Origin: Fen-999 sp044220545
GTDB lineage: Bacteria > Pseudomonadota > Gammaproteobacteria > Burkholderiales > Rhodocyclaceae
DNA length: 64,000 nt
Assembly: GCA_044220545.1 (NCBI GenBank)
Contig: JBGAQX010000008.1
Coordinates: 1-64,000 of the forward strand
Reading direction: 5' to 3'
Positions 16,655-25,374 of this stretch are shown here, in pieces (the first letter of the stretch is position 1; the number at the start of each line of letters is the position of its first letter). The position numbers were made by a program, and so were the translations under genes. Below the pieces are notes generated by a model, which saw only the letters and a list, made by a program, of their open reading frames with translations, was not told the DNA's origin and made no database searches.

Positions 16655-17301
16655 GGATTCCCCGCCAGCCATGCGCCGCGTTCGGCCAGCGCCTTGACCC
16701 AGCCGGCGGCGAGCCCCGGCGCGGTCGCCAGTTCGGCGAGTTCGCGCGGGTCGGGCCGGAGGGCCTTGCGCAGCCGCCAGAGCCGGGCCAGGGTGGCTTG
16801 CGGCGCGGGTCGATCCAGCAGTTCGAAGCCACAACCGGGCTCGACCTGGCCCTCTTCGATAACGCGGAAGTACCAGCCGGTCAGGCCCTGCTCGTCGATC
16901 CAGCGCGCCATGCCGGTCACGCCGTGGCGGGCGTCGATCTTCCAGCACGGCGTGCGCGGCTGCGCCACCTGGATGCGCGCATCGCCGAGGCGGAAGAGGT
17001 CGCCGACGCAGACATTGTTTTCGTCCCAGCCGGCGACCGACAGATTCTCGCCGAGCGAACCGGGCACCAGGCCCGCGCGGGCCTCGGAGAACGCTTCGGC
17101 CAGCCGTGCGTAATGGCCGGGCGGAAACTGGTGCAGAGCCTTGTCCGGCCCGCCATGCGCCCGGCGATCGGCCTGCTGGTCGCCGGCCAGGCCTTCGGTA
17201 CCCAGCCAGGCCGGCTCGTCGCGCTCGCGCTTGACGATGGCGCTCGGCTTGCCGTCGGGCGGCAAGGGCCGGATGCCACCGATGAACAGCCTCACCGCCA
17301 T
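16651..17301 (-). CDS. MOSC domain protein (YiiM-like)
   Basis: MOSC proteins carry or transfer sulfur, and YiiM-like members handle molybdenum-cofactor-dependent hydroxylamine compounds. Conserved features seen are GLAGDQQADRRAHGGPDKALHQFP near residues 38-60, the LGENLSVAG motif, and the candidate sulfur-binding Cys in RTPCWKID. A C-terminal helical 3-alpha extension is present. The start ATG 17301 gives 216 aa, typical for YiiM. The first few codons overlap the 3' end of the broken mak gene. It is cotranscribed with the MFS gene, which overlaps its stop. Confidence 0.85.
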   Translation of the reverse strand: MAVRLFIGGIRPLPPDGKPSAIVKRERDEPAWLGTEGLAGDQQADRRAHGGPDKALHQFPPGHYARLAEAFSEARAGLVPGSLGENLSVAGWDENNVCVGDLFRLGDARIQVAQPRTPCWKIDARHGVTGMARWIDEQGLTGWYFRVIEEGQVEPGCGFELLDRPAPQATLARLWRLRKALRPDPRELAELATAPGLAAGWVKALAERGAWLAGNP

Positions 17302-18115
17302 AGCCACGCCGCGCCCCGTACGCCGGAGGAGTCGCCATGCCGGTGCTTCACCAGCCGGGTGGCCACGTGGTCGGAAAAGACGTGCGCGCCCCACAGGCGC
17401 GGCACCGCGTCGTAGAGGCGGTCGAGGTTCGACAGGCCGCCGCCGAGCACGATCACGTCGGGGTCGAGGATGTTGATGACCTGCGCCAGGGCCTTGGCCA
17501 GACGCGCTTCGTAGCGCCGCATGGTCGCCGCGCAGTCGGCGTCGTCCAGCGCGGCGCGGGCGGCGATGGCGGGCGCGTCGAGCTCCTGGCCGCAGGCCGC
17601 CTGATGGTCCCGCCGCAGGCCCGGCCCGGACAGCAGCGTCTCGACGCAACCGTGCCGCCCACAGTAGCAAGGCGGCTGGCGCGGGTCGGGCAGCGGATTG
17701 TGCCCCCATTCGCCGGCGATGGCGTTTGCCCCCATGAGGACCCGGCCCCGGACGACGATGCCGCCGCCGACGCCGGTGCCGAGAATGACGCCGAAGACCA
17801 CCTCGGCTCCGGCGCCGGCGCCGTCGGTGGCCTCGGAGAGGGCAAAGCAGTTGGCGTCGTTCTCGATGCGCACTTGCCGTTGCAGCAGCGCTTGCAGGTC
17901 GCGGCGCAGCGGCTGGCCGATCAGCCAGGTGGAGTTGGCGTTCTTGATCAGGCCGGTGAGCCGCGATTCCGCGCCGGGAATGCCGATGCCGACCGAACCC
18001 CGCTGGCCGAGCTCGTTCTCGGCCGCCTCGACCAGCCCCGCCACCGCCATGACCGTGGCCAGGTAGTCATCTCGATCTTGGTGCCGCCGAGGTCGATGCC
18101 GATGTGGAGCGTCAT
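17292..18115 (-). pseudogene. mak: Fructokinase (mak, ROK family), disrupted by internal deletion and frameshift
   Basis: The start ATG 18115 gives MTLHIGIDLGGTKIE, the ROK phosphate-binding motif. The reading frame then jumps at about 18071 to the frame that encodes DDYLATVMAVAGLVEAAE and the rest of a Mak-type fructokinase. Compared with E. coli Mak, some 20 residues between GTKxE and DDY are missing, so roughly 60 bp with a frame change have been lost. Downstream motifs are intact: GTGVGGG, GEWGHNPLP, the zinc-type CYCGRHGCVE, and the conserved end GDSSGVRGAAWLW. The product is very probably inactive. Confidence 0.8.
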
Positions 18116-18174
18116 GGCCGCGATTCTGGCACGGGCAACCCGGCCGGCGGCAAAGTCTGAGAAAATCCGGCCCC

Positions 18175-18981
18175 ATGAAGGGCAGAAAAGAAAACATCAT
18201 CGAGATCGACGATCTCCACTTCGCCTACGGCGCCGAGCCGGTGCTGCGCGGTATCAACTTGCGTGTGCCGCGCGGCAAGGTGGTGGCGATCCTCGGCGTC
18301 TCCGGCTCGGGCAAGAGCACGCTGCTCAAGCTGATCGGTGGCCAGTTGCGGCCGCAACGGGGTTCGGTGCGGGTCGACGGCAAGGTCATCCACGAACTGG
18401 ACAGCGACGACCTCTACGAGATGCGCCGCGAGATGGGCATGATGTTCCAGGCCGGCGGCCTGTTCTCCGATCTTTCAGTGTACGAGAACATCGCCTTCCC
18501 GATGCGCGAGCTGACCGACCTGCCGGAAAACCTGATCCACCGGCTGGTGCTGATGAAGCTCAATTCGGTCGGTCTGCGCGGCGCGGCACGCCTGATGCCC
18601 ACGGAGCTGTCGGGCGGCATGGCGCGGCGGGTGGCGCTGGCGCGGGCCATCGCGCTCGACCCGACGCTGATCATGTACGACGAGCCCTTCGCCGGCCTCG
18701 ACCCGATCTCGCTCAACGTCATCGCCGACCTGATCCGCACGCTCAACGACGCGTTGGGCATCACGTCGATCGTCGTCACCTACGATGTCTTCGAGTCGCT
18801 GAAGGTGGCCGACTACGCTTACTTCATCCACAACGGCGGGGTGGTGGCGCAAGGCACGGCGCAGGAGATGCTGGCATCGCGCGACGACTTCGTCTTCCAG
18901 TTCGTCAATGCCCGGCCCGATGGTCCGGTGGCCTTCCACCACCCGGCGGTACCCTACCGCGAGACGCTGCGCCTGGCCTGA
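18175..18981 (+). CDS. mlaF: MlaF-like ABC transporter ATPase with altered H-loop
   Basis: This is a phospholipid-transport (Mla/Mce) type ATPase of 268 aa. Walker A GVSGSGKST (41-49), Q-loop MMFQAGGLFSDLSVYEN, signature LSGGMARR (145-152) and Walker B LIMYDEPFAGLD (165-175) are all present, and the C-terminal tail is of MlaF type. The switch histidine of the H-loop is replaced by tyrosine: VVTYDV, Y203, codon 18781-18783. It is a lone gene: mlaE and mlaD do not follow, and the next gene converges on it. It starts 59 bp from the start of the broken mak gene, divergently. It may be a decaying or specialised paralogue. Confidence 0.85.
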   Translation: MKGRKENIIEIDDLHFAYGAEPVLRGINLRVPRGKVVAILGVSGSGKSTLLKLIGGQLRPQRGSVRVDGKVIHELDSDDLYEMRREMGMMFQAGGLFSDLSVYENIAFPMRELTDLPENLIHRLVLMKLNSVGLRGAARLMPTELSGGMARRVALARAIALDPTLIMYDEPFAGLDPISLNVIADLIRTLNDALGITSIVVTYDVFESLKVADYAYFIHNGGVVAQGTAQEMLASRDDFVFQFVNARPDGPVAFHHPAVPYRETLRLA

Positions 18982-18989
18982 CCGCCTGG

Positions 18990-21014
18990 CTACCGGCCGA
19001 ACAGGCCCTTGAGGACTTCGTCCTTGGCGCGCTGCTTGAGCTCCTCTTTCTTCTCTTCCACCTTCGCCTTGACCGCGCCTTCCGCCAGGGCGGCGTATTC
19101 GATCTGGTAGGAGAGCTGGTCGAACGGGCCCCGGGCGCGCACCGGCACCGTCAGGCCCTGGAGATGGGCGAGCTCCTTGGCGCCCTGGCCGCCCGAGGTC
19201 GCCACCACACTGGCCTTGGCCACGTAGTCGAGCCGGCCGTTGCCGATGTCGATGTCACCGGCGCCGCCCAGCCGCAGGAAGGGCGACTTGGCCGACAGAT
19301 CCTGATTGTGGGCGACACCGCTGGCGATGCGAAACGAGGCGGTCAGTTCGGAAAAATCGGTCTTGTCGGTCGCCTTGGCCTGCTGCACGGCATCCTGCCT
19401 GCTGGACAGCAAGGCCTTGGCCTCACGAAAACTCTGCGCGAGGTTGATACCCTTCAGCGCGCCGTTGCGCAGCACCACCGAAGCCGTGCCACCGAGCGCC
19501 TTCTTCATGGCACCGACCGTCTCGCCGCGCGTGGTGATGTCGAACCGCACGTTGCCGTTGCCTTCCAGCAGATCCTGGTTGGCAAGATCTTTCATCAGCG
19601 GGTTGATGTTGATGCCGGTCAGCGTCTCGCTGACCGCCACCGAGTTGCCATCGGCGTTCACCGATAGCGCGCCGGTCAGCGTGCCGTCGTAGAGATTCAT
19701 CGAATGCGGCGCGATGTCGAGCTTGCCGCCGGTGGCCTTGACTTGCAGTTTGATGTTATTGGCCTTGACCTGGTTGATCTGGAATCGGCCGATGCGCACC
19801 GCGCCATGCACGTTCAGTCCCTTCAGGGCCGACAGGTCGAGCTTGCCGCCATCGCCCGCCTTGCCGGCCTTGCCCGCGTCGCCGGGCTTGGCCGGCGGCA
19901 GGTACTTGTCGACATTCAACTGGTCGATGTCGAGATCGAAGCCCAGCGCCAGCGGCGAGAACTTCTCCACGTCGAACTTGAGCGCGATCGTCGAATCGTC
20001 GAAACGCGTGGTCAACGCGCCCTGGGCGGCCTGCTTGGCCAGCTCGGCGCGCAAGTGTCCCGAGAGCGGCAGCTTCACCGACTTCATCGGCATCTTCGGG
20101 CTGGCGAGTTCGATGTTGCCTTCGATCTTGTCGAAGGCGAACACCTGTTCGGCCGGCTTGGCGGACAAATTGGTGGCCAGCTTGCCCTTCACCGTGGCAT
20201 CGCCCACCGTGGCATCGGCTTCCAGTTCGACCTTGTCGATCTTGACGCTCTCGGCGCCGCTTTCAATGCCGGTGATGGTCAGCGTGGCCGCCACCTTGCG
20301 GTCGCCGCCCACCAGGTTCGTGGCGAGCAGCAGGCGCTCGCCGCTCGCCTGGCCGGCGGTCACGGCCAGCTTGGGCAGCTCGAGACGGACGTCGAACGCG
20401 TCGCTACCGGTCTTGCCCTTGGCCGTGAGCTTGACGGCGGCGGCGTGGAATACCTGTTTGCCGGTATCGGCGGCGATGGCGCCGGTGGTGAGATCGAGGC
20501 CCGAGACGACGGTGCTCCGGCCGCTTTGCTCGTCGAGCCAGGTTAACTGGGCGTTGCCGACCTTGATGCCGCTGATGTCCACTTGCACCGGCGCGCTGTC
20601 GCTCTTGTCCTTGGACAGCAGGTCGGCGATGTTGAGCGTGCCATCCTTGTGCTTGATGAGCGTCACCCGCGCACCGTCGAGTTCGACGGTATCGACCACG
20701 ATGCGCCTGGACAGCAGCGGCATGACGGCGACCGAAACCCGAGCTCCGTCGATGGCGGCAAACTGCTTGTCACTGCGGAATTCGGACAGCGATGTCTTGC
20801 CCAGGCGTATGCCGACATTGGGCCAGAAGGACAAGGCGACATCGCCCTCGATCGTCAGCGTGCGCTGCTTTTTTTCCTGCACGACACTGGTCAGTTCGGC
20901 CTTCAGGCGGGCGCTGTCGAACGTCGTCGCCACGAAGACGATCAGCCCGACCAGGATCGCCGCGAGCACGCCGAATACGATGACAGCTAACTTAATTGGC
21001 TTCATGGCTAACAT
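18990..21014 (-). CDS. asmA: AsmA family protein
   Basis: This is an inner-membrane-anchored, mostly periplasmic protein of 674 aa of the AsmA/TamB-like group linked to outer-membrane lipid transport and envelope assembly. An N-terminal membrane helix (LAVIVFGVLAAILVGLIVFVA) and the AsmA opening FDSARLKAEL are seen. A conserved C-terminal AsmA_2 block contains GNGNVRFDITTRGETVG and GGTASVVLRNGALKG. The central AKPGDAGKAGKAGDGG is a low-complexity linker. ATG 21014 has GGGGA upstream; ATG 21005 is an alternative. It diverges from mscL across 61 bp. Confidence 0.9.
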   Translation of the reverse strand: MLAMKPIKLAVIVFGVLAAILVGLIVFVATTFDSARLKAELTSVVQEKKQRTLTIEGDVALSFWPNVGIRLGKTSLSEFRSDKQFAAIDGARVSVAVMPLLSRRIVVDTVELDGARVTLIKHKDGTLNIADLLSKDKSDSAPVQVDISGIKVGNAQLTWLDEQSGRSTVVSGLDLTTGAIAADTGKQVFHAAAVKLTAKGKTGSDAFDVRLELPKLAVTAGQASGERLLLATNLVGGDRKVAATLTITGIESGAESVKIDKVELEADATVGDATVKGKLATNLSAKPAEQVFAFDKIEGNIELASPKMPMKSVKLPLSGHLRAELAKQAAQGALTTRFDDSTIALKFDVEKFSPLALGFDLDIDQLNVDKYLPPAKPGDAGKAGKAGDGGKLDLSALKGLNVHGAVRIGRFQINQVKANNIKLQVKATGGKLDIAPHSMNLYDGTLTGALSVNADGNSVAVSETLTGININPLMKDLANQDLLEGNGNVRFDITTRGETVGAMKKALGGTASVVLRNGALKGINLAQSFREAKALLSSRQDAVQQAKATDKTDFSELTASFRIASGVAHNQDLSAKSPFLRLGGAGDIDIGNGRLDYVAKASVVATSGGQGAKELAHLQGLTVPVRARGPFDQLSYQIEYAALAEGAVKAKVEEKKEELKQRAKDEVLKGLFGR

Positions 21015-21075
21015 ATTTCCCCATGAGGTTTGCTAGAGTGTCCAGCCTAGCAGAAACAACCAAGGAGAGCTGACA

Positions 21076-21507
21076 ATGAGCGGAATCGTGCAGGAATTCA
21101 AGGAATTTGCCATCAAGGGTAACGTGATGGACTTGGCGGTCGGCGTCATCATCGGGGGCGCCTTCGGCAAGATCGTCGATTCGGTGGTCGGCGACCTGAT
21201 CATGCCGATCGTCGGGCGCATTTTCGGCGGCCTCGACTTCAGCAACTACTTCCTGGCCCTGAAGGACATACCGCCCGGCGTCGCCATGACCCTGGCGGAG
21301 GTGAAGAAGGCTGGCGTGCCGGTGTTTGCCTACGGCAGCTTCATCACCATCCTGTTCAACTTCCTCATCCTCGCCTTCATCATCTTCATGATGGTCAAGC
21401 AGATGAACCGCCTGAAGCGCGCCGAAGCCGCCGCGCCCGTCGCGCCGCCGCCGACGCCCGAAGACGTCATCCTGCTGCGGGAAATTCGCGATTCGCTGAA
21501 GAAGTAG
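21076..21507 (+). CDS. mscL: Large-conductance mechanosensitive channel MscL
   Basis: This inner-membrane pentameric channel opens under osmotic down-shock. The N-terminal amphipathic helix plus TM1 (FKEFAIKGNVMDLAVGVIIGG), the TM2 region (FITILFNFLILAFIIFMMV) and the C-terminal helical bundle (EDVILLREIRDSLKK) are clear. The 143-aa length is typical. Ribosome site AAGGAGAG lies upstream of ATG 21076. The Pro- and Ala-rich linker before the C-terminal helix is normal. Confidence 0.97.
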   Translation: MSGIVQEFKEFAIKGNVMDLAVGVIIGGAFGKIVDSVVGDLIMPIVGRIFGGLDFSNYFLALKDIPPGVAMTLAEVKKAGVPVFAYGSFITILFNFLILAFIIFMMVKQMNRLKRAEAAAPVAPPPTPEDVILLREIRDSLKK

Positions 21508-21521
21508 GGTTTCAGCGCGAC

Positions 21522-21545
21522 CAGGCCGGCCGGTCAGCCGGCCTG
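21522..21545. terminator. GC-rich hairpin between convergent mscL and caspase genes
   Basis: A perfect 9-bp stem CAGGCCGGC/GCCGGCCTG with a 6-nt loop overlaps the last codons of the caspase-like gene and follows mscL. There is no U-run on either side, so it may act only as a weak or Rho-assisted terminator. Confidence 0.35.
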
Positions 21546-23123
21546 GCGCAACGAGATCAGTTCGTCGCGCTCGGTTTCGACGAGCGCTCCGCGCCGGTCG
21601 CGGGCGGTGCGCTCGGCCTTGATGTGGAAATTGAGGCCGGGCACGACCCAGAAGTGCCGTTCCAGGCGCTTGCCGGCCGTGACATTCCAGCCGCTGGCCT
21701 CGATGTGGAAGGTCTGAAACTCGCCGGCCGGCACGCTGACCTTTTCCAGCGCCACCACTTTGACATCGAATTCGACATCGGCGCGCCCGCCGCGCTGACC
21801 GGTCATCGTCATGCGCGCCTGCCATTTCTTGCCGATCTGGAGCTCGGCCGGAAAGAACTGCAAGGGGCCATCGAAGACCCGCTGCGGTGACTTGATGGGA
21901 TTGCCGAGCAGATCGGTGGCGGCTTTGCCCCCGTTGAACTCCACCCAGTCGTTGTCGGGGTCGACCCGCGTCACCTTCGAGGCATGGGTACCCTCTTCAT
22001 TGCCCGTCAGGAGGTCGCTCCGGCGGTAGACCGCCTGATCGCCGACCGTGAAGTTTCGGCCCAGCGGATGGGTACCGGCCGAGTAGGGGTTGGCCGACGG
22101 CTGAAACAACGGCCCGGCCTGCACACCCGCCTTGAGTTCGACGGCCTTGGTGGCGCCTTTGCCGACATTGCCCGAGCGGCGCTCGACCGGCGCCAGCAGG
22201 CGCGTCAGGCGCGCCTGGGCCACTTCGCTGAAACGCCCGTTCGGATAGGCCTTCAGGTAGGCGACCCAGTCATCGACCGTTTGCGAGGCCTTGATCCGGT
22301 TCCAGGTGGCCAGCTCCTCGCTGAACTGCTGTTCGATCTCTTCTTCGCTGAGCTTCTTCCGGCCCTGGGGGAACATGAAGACCCGCTCTTCCAGCGAGGT
22401 CGATTCCCAGGGGATCTGTACTCCCCGCGAGGCCAGACGCACGTTGAGGCGCACCCGCTTCAGGCAGTCCTCGATGCCGGTGCCGGGCACCGCAAGCTCC
22501 CGCACCAGATTGGCGGTGTAGAGGCCGTTGGCGCCATCGCCATCCAGCGCGACGCTGCCGGGCGCGGTCGCATAGGCCAGCAGGCTGCCGACGGGCGCGT
22601 CGAACTGGCTGAGGCCCTTGTTGTCCGGCCGGTATTCCGCGCCAAAGGGATTGTCGCGGCAGGCGTCGAGGATGACGATGAAGGTCTTGTCGCGGGTCTG
22701 GGCGAAATGCTGGAGCACGACGCTCAGGTCGAGGCAGCGGCTTTTCAGCTCGCCGGTGTTGCGCACCCGGGCATCCACGGGCAGCAGGTAGTTCTTCCAG
22801 TCCACCTGCGCGCCGTGGCCGGCATAGTAGAAGACCGCCAGCTTGGTCTCGCCGCGCCGGACCGCCGCGCCAAAGCGCTCGATGGCACCAGCCATGGTCT
22901 GGAGTGTGGCGTCGGTTTGCACCTCCGTGGAAAACCCGGCCGTGCGCAACAGGTCGGCCACCGCCCGGGCGTCGTTGACCGGGTTGATCAGCGGCGAGCC
23001 CTGATAGGCGTTGTTGCCGATGGCCAGCGCGACTCGCTGGCCGCTGTCGGCGAATGCCGGCGCTATGGGCTGTACCAGCGGCGCGGCGGCCAGAGCCTTG
23101 AGGAAATCGCGCCGCCTGAACAA
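21534..23123 (-). CDS. Tat-type exported caspase-fold (peptidase C14) protein
   Basis: The caspase-like domain spans about residues 30-260. The catalytic His is in YYAGHGAQ and the Cys in DACRDNPF, with the expected substrate-pocket strand LLAYATAPGS. The C-terminal half is a separate domain, probably a beta-sandwich, of unknown role. The TTG at 23123, with AAGGCGG just upstream, gives an N-terminus FRRRDFLKALAAAPL like a twin-arginine signal. The longer ATG frame to 23180 would overlap the upstream hydrolase. It follows the MBL-fold gene by 10 nt and is likely cotranscribed with it. Confidence 0.85.
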   Translation of the reverse strand: MFRRRDFLKALAAAPLVQPIAPAFADSGQRVALAIGNNAYQGSPLINPVNDARAVADLLRTAGFSTEVQTDATLQTMAGAIERFGAAVRRGETKLAVFYYAGHGAQVDWKNYLLPVDARVRNTGELKSRCLDLSVVLQHFAQTRDKTFIVILDACRDNPFGAEYRPDNKGLSQFDAPVGSLLAYATAPGSVALDGDGANGLYTANLVRELAVPGTGIEDCLKRVRLNVRLASRGVQIPWESTSLEERVFMFPQGRKKLSEEEIEQQFSEELATWNRIKASQTVDDWVAYLKAYPNGRFSEVAQARLTRLLAPVERRSGNVGKGATKAVELKAGVQAGPLFQPSANPYSAGTHPLGRNFTVGDQAVYRRSDLLTGNEEGTHASKVTRVDPDNDWVEFNGGKAATDLLGNPIKSPQRVFDGPLQFFPAELQIGKKWQARMTMTGQRGGRADVEFDVKVVALEKVSVPAGEFQTFHIEASGWNVTAGKRLERHFWVVPGLNFHIKAERTARDRRGALVETERDELISLRQAG

Positions 23124-23133
23124 GGGAGCCGCC

Positions 23134-23772
23134 TTACACGCCGTCCGCGACGAACGGATTGCCGCGCCGTTCCTCGCCAAAGGTGGACATCGGTCCGTGG
23201 CCGGGCAGGAACTCCACGTCGTCGCCCAGTGGCCACAGGCGCTCGCGGATGGAGCGGATCAGCGCGGCGTGATTGCCGCGCGGGAAGTCCGTGCGGCCGA
23301 TCGACCCTTCGAACAGGACATCGCCGACCACCGCCAGCTTCGACGGCCGGTGGAAGAAGCAGACATGACCAGGCGTATGCCCGGGTGTGTGCAGCACTTC
23401 CAGTACCACATTGCCGAACCGGACGGTATCTCCGTCGTCCAGCCAGCGGTCGGGAGTGAAGGCCTCGCAATGGGGAAAGCCGAACATCCGGCACTGCTCC
23501 GGCAGCTGCCGAATCCAGAACTCGTCTTCGCGCTGCGGGCCCTCGATGGGCACCGCCAGCCGGGAAGCGATTTCGGCGGTGCCGCCGGCGTGATCGATGT
23601 GGCCATGGGTCAGGAGAACCTTGACGATGGTCACGCCGAGGCGCGCGGCGCTGGCGAGAATGAGGTCGATGTCGCCGCCGGGGTCGATCACGGCGGCCTG
23701 TTTGGTTTCCTCGCACCAGAGCAGGCTGCAATTCTGGGCGAAGGCGGTCACGGGAATGATTCGGTATTCCAT
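23134..23772 (-). CDS. MBL-fold metallohydrolase (glyoxalase II-like, YcbL type)
   Basis: The metallo-beta-lactamase zinc motifs are complete: LTHGHIDHAGG (HxHxDH), HTPGHTPGH, and GDVLF with the bridging Asp. The last His is in LPGHGPMS. The 212-aa length and the start MEYRIIPVTAFAQNC match the small YcbL/GloC-like hydrolases, which act on hydroxyacylglutathione or related thioesters. The exact substrate is not shown. It probably forms a unit with the downstream caspase-like gene. Confidence 0.9.
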   Translation of the reverse strand: MEYRIIPVTAFAQNCSLLWCEETKQAAVIDPGGDIDLILASAARLGVTIVKVLLTHGHIDHAGGTAEIASRLAVPIEGPQREDEFWIRQLPEQCRMFGFPHCEAFTPDRWLDDGDTVRFGNVVLEVLHTPGHTPGHVCFFHRPSKLAVVGDVLFEGSIGRTDFPRGNHAALIRSIRERLWPLGDDVEFLPGHGPMSTFGEERRGNPFVADGV

Positions 23773-23805
23773 GGCGGCGGATTCTACAGGGGGTGCCGTC
23801 CGCGC

Positions 23806-24705
23806 CTATAGGCCGCGCGCCCAGGCGGGCCGCAGGGGCGCATGGTCGGGGTGGGCGATGGCGGCGCGCAACTGGCCCAGCAGCTTGTCCCGGTCGGTGC
23901 CCAGCGTGCCTTTCAGCACCAGCCAGTTGGAGGCGTGGTCGCTGCGAAACACCGTCCGCCTGAGTTCCAGCCGGGCGAGAAAGCGCTCCATTTCGACCAT
24001 CAGTTCGACCACGGAGAGCGGCTCCCAGCCTGGGAAGCCCGTCCGCAAACGCTCCTCGCCCCTGGGAAAACTAACCACCAGCGTCGCCAGGAATTCCGGC
24101 TGCGCGGCGTTGATGAGGTCGGCGGAATGGTCGGCATGCCGGGCCGACAGCGCCTGTCCGCCCAGGCCGTTGAGGATCATCACCGAACGGCTGATGCCGG
24201 CCTGGCCGAGCTTGTCCAGGGCCGCCAGCGTCGATGACTGTGTTTCGCCCTTGCCAACGCGCAGCAGTACCTCGTCGTCGCCCGACTCGGCGCCGACGTA
24301 GGCCATCGACAAACCCGCCGCCGCCAGCTCGCGCACTTCGTCCAGCGACTTTTTGGCCAGATTGCGCGGCAGGCAGTAGCTGGAAATCCGCCGCACACCG
24401 GGCAGATGGCGCCGAATCGCCACCAGGACCGCCAGCAGCCTGCGCGTCGGCAGCATCAGCGCGTCGCCATCGGCCAGGAAGACTCGCTTCACCGCGTCGC
24501 CGAAGCGCTCGCCGCAGCGGCGGATGCTGTCCAGGGTCTCCGCTTCGTCGCGGACACGAAAATGCTTCTGCGGCGCCGTGTACATTTCGCAGAAGGTGCA
24601 GCGGTTCCACGAGCAGCCGTCGGTGAGAGGCAGGATCAGGGATTCCGCCTCGCTGGGCGGGCGGAAGACCGGTTCGATGTAGCGGATCGGAAGGTCGGAA
24701 TGCAT
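23806..24705 (-). CDS. Radical SAM protein of unknown substrate
   Basis: The iron-sulfur cluster site reads CSWNRCTFC (residues 31-39), a Cx4CxxC spacing rather than the usual Cx3CxxC, followed by EMYT. The TIM-barrel features include LADGDALML (SAM-binding GGD-like) and YVGAESGDDEVLLRVGKG. The 299-aa length is short, with no B12 or SPASM domain seen. Similar proteins are annotated simply as radical SAM or Elp3-like, so I cannot name a reaction. It is read in the same direction as the MBL-fold gene, 33 bp upstream of it. Confidence 0.8.
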   Translation of the reverse strand: MHSDLPIRYIEPVFRPPSEAESLILPLTDGCSWNRCTFCEMYTAPQKHFRVRDEAETLDSIRRCGERFGDAVKRVFLADGDALMLPTRRLLAVLVAIRRHLPGVRRISSYCLPRNLAKKSLDEVRELAAAGLSMAYVGAESGDDEVLLRVGKGETQSSTLAALDKLGQAGISRSVMILNGLGGQALSARHADHSADLINAAQPEFLATLVVSFPRGEERLRTGFPGWEPLSVVELMVEMERFLARLELRRTVFRSDHASNWLVLKGTLGTDRDKLLGQLRAAIAHPDHAPLRPAWARGL

Positions 24706-24842
24706 GGTCGTCTCGCCAGTTTGCCCGAATTCCGGCCCCGGAGTGGTTGGGGGTGGTCGGGGGTTGCGGCCGGTGGCTGACGTGTGGCACAGTGCGGCGG
24801 CGCCCGTCAGGACGCATTCAACCCGAAACAGAAGGAGTTCCC

Positions 24843-25343
24843 ATGACCACCGTAACCCTTGGCGGCAACCCGGTCGAAGTCGCCGGCACCCTGCCCCAGC
24901 CCGGCGCCACCGCGCCCGACTTTTCGCTGGTCGCCGGCGATCTCGCCGACGTCACCCTGAAGACCTATGCCGGCAAGCGCAAGCTGCTGAACATTGTTCC
25001 CAGCCTCGATACGCCCACCTGCGCAACATCCACCCGTCGCTTCAACGAAGAGGCCGGCAAGCTGGCCAACACCGTCGTGCTGGTCGTCTCGGCCGACCTG
25101 CCGTTTGCCGCCGGGCGTTTCTGCACCGTCGAGGGCCTGAAGAACGTCGCGCACCTCTCGACCATGCGCGGCCGCGAGTTCATGAAGAATTACGGCGTCG
25201 AAATCACCAGCGGCCCGCTGGTCGGTGTCACCGCGCGCGCGGTCGTGGTTGTCGACGAGAACAACAAAGTGCTCCACTCGCAACTGGTCGGCGAGATCGC
25301 CAACGAACCCGACTACGCCGCCGCCCTCAAGGCACTGGCGTAA
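24843..25343 (+). CDS. tpx: Thiol peroxidase Tpx
   Basis: This is an atypical 2-Cys peroxiredoxin that reduces hydrogen peroxide and lipid hydroperoxides with thioredoxin. Peroxidatic C60 is in SLDTPTCATSTRRFNEEA and resolving C94 is in GRFCTVEGLKN, both in the Tpx-typical context. The N-terminus TTVTLGGNPVEVAGTLP is characteristic. ATG 24843 has AGAAGGAG upstream. The protein is 166 aa. It ends in a shared hairpin with the convergent small gene. Confidence 0.96.
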   Translation: MTTVTLGGNPVEVAGTLPQPGATAPDFSLVAGDLADVTLKTYAGKRKLLNIVPSLDTPTCATSTRRFNEEAGKLANTVVLVVSADLPFAAGRFCTVEGLKNVAHLSTMRGREFMKNYGVEITSGPLVGVTARAVVVVDENNKVLHSQLVGEIANEPDYAAALKALA

Positions 25344-25349
25344 GTATCG

Positions 25350-25374
25350 CCCCGCCTGATCCGGTCAGGCGGGG
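25350..25374. terminator. Hairpin shared by convergent tpx and small unknown gene
   Basis: A perfect 10-bp stem CCCCGCCTGA/TCAGGCGGGG with a 5-nt loop starts 6 bp after the tpx stop and overlaps the stop of the opposing gene. No U-run follows, so termination by itself may be inefficient. Confidence 0.5.

Noticed and set aside
13428..16832. A 1134-codon - strand frame across priA and the MFS gene
   Set aside because: It is the antisense shadow of priA and a wrong frame of the MFS gene. PriA motifs on the + strand are unambiguous.
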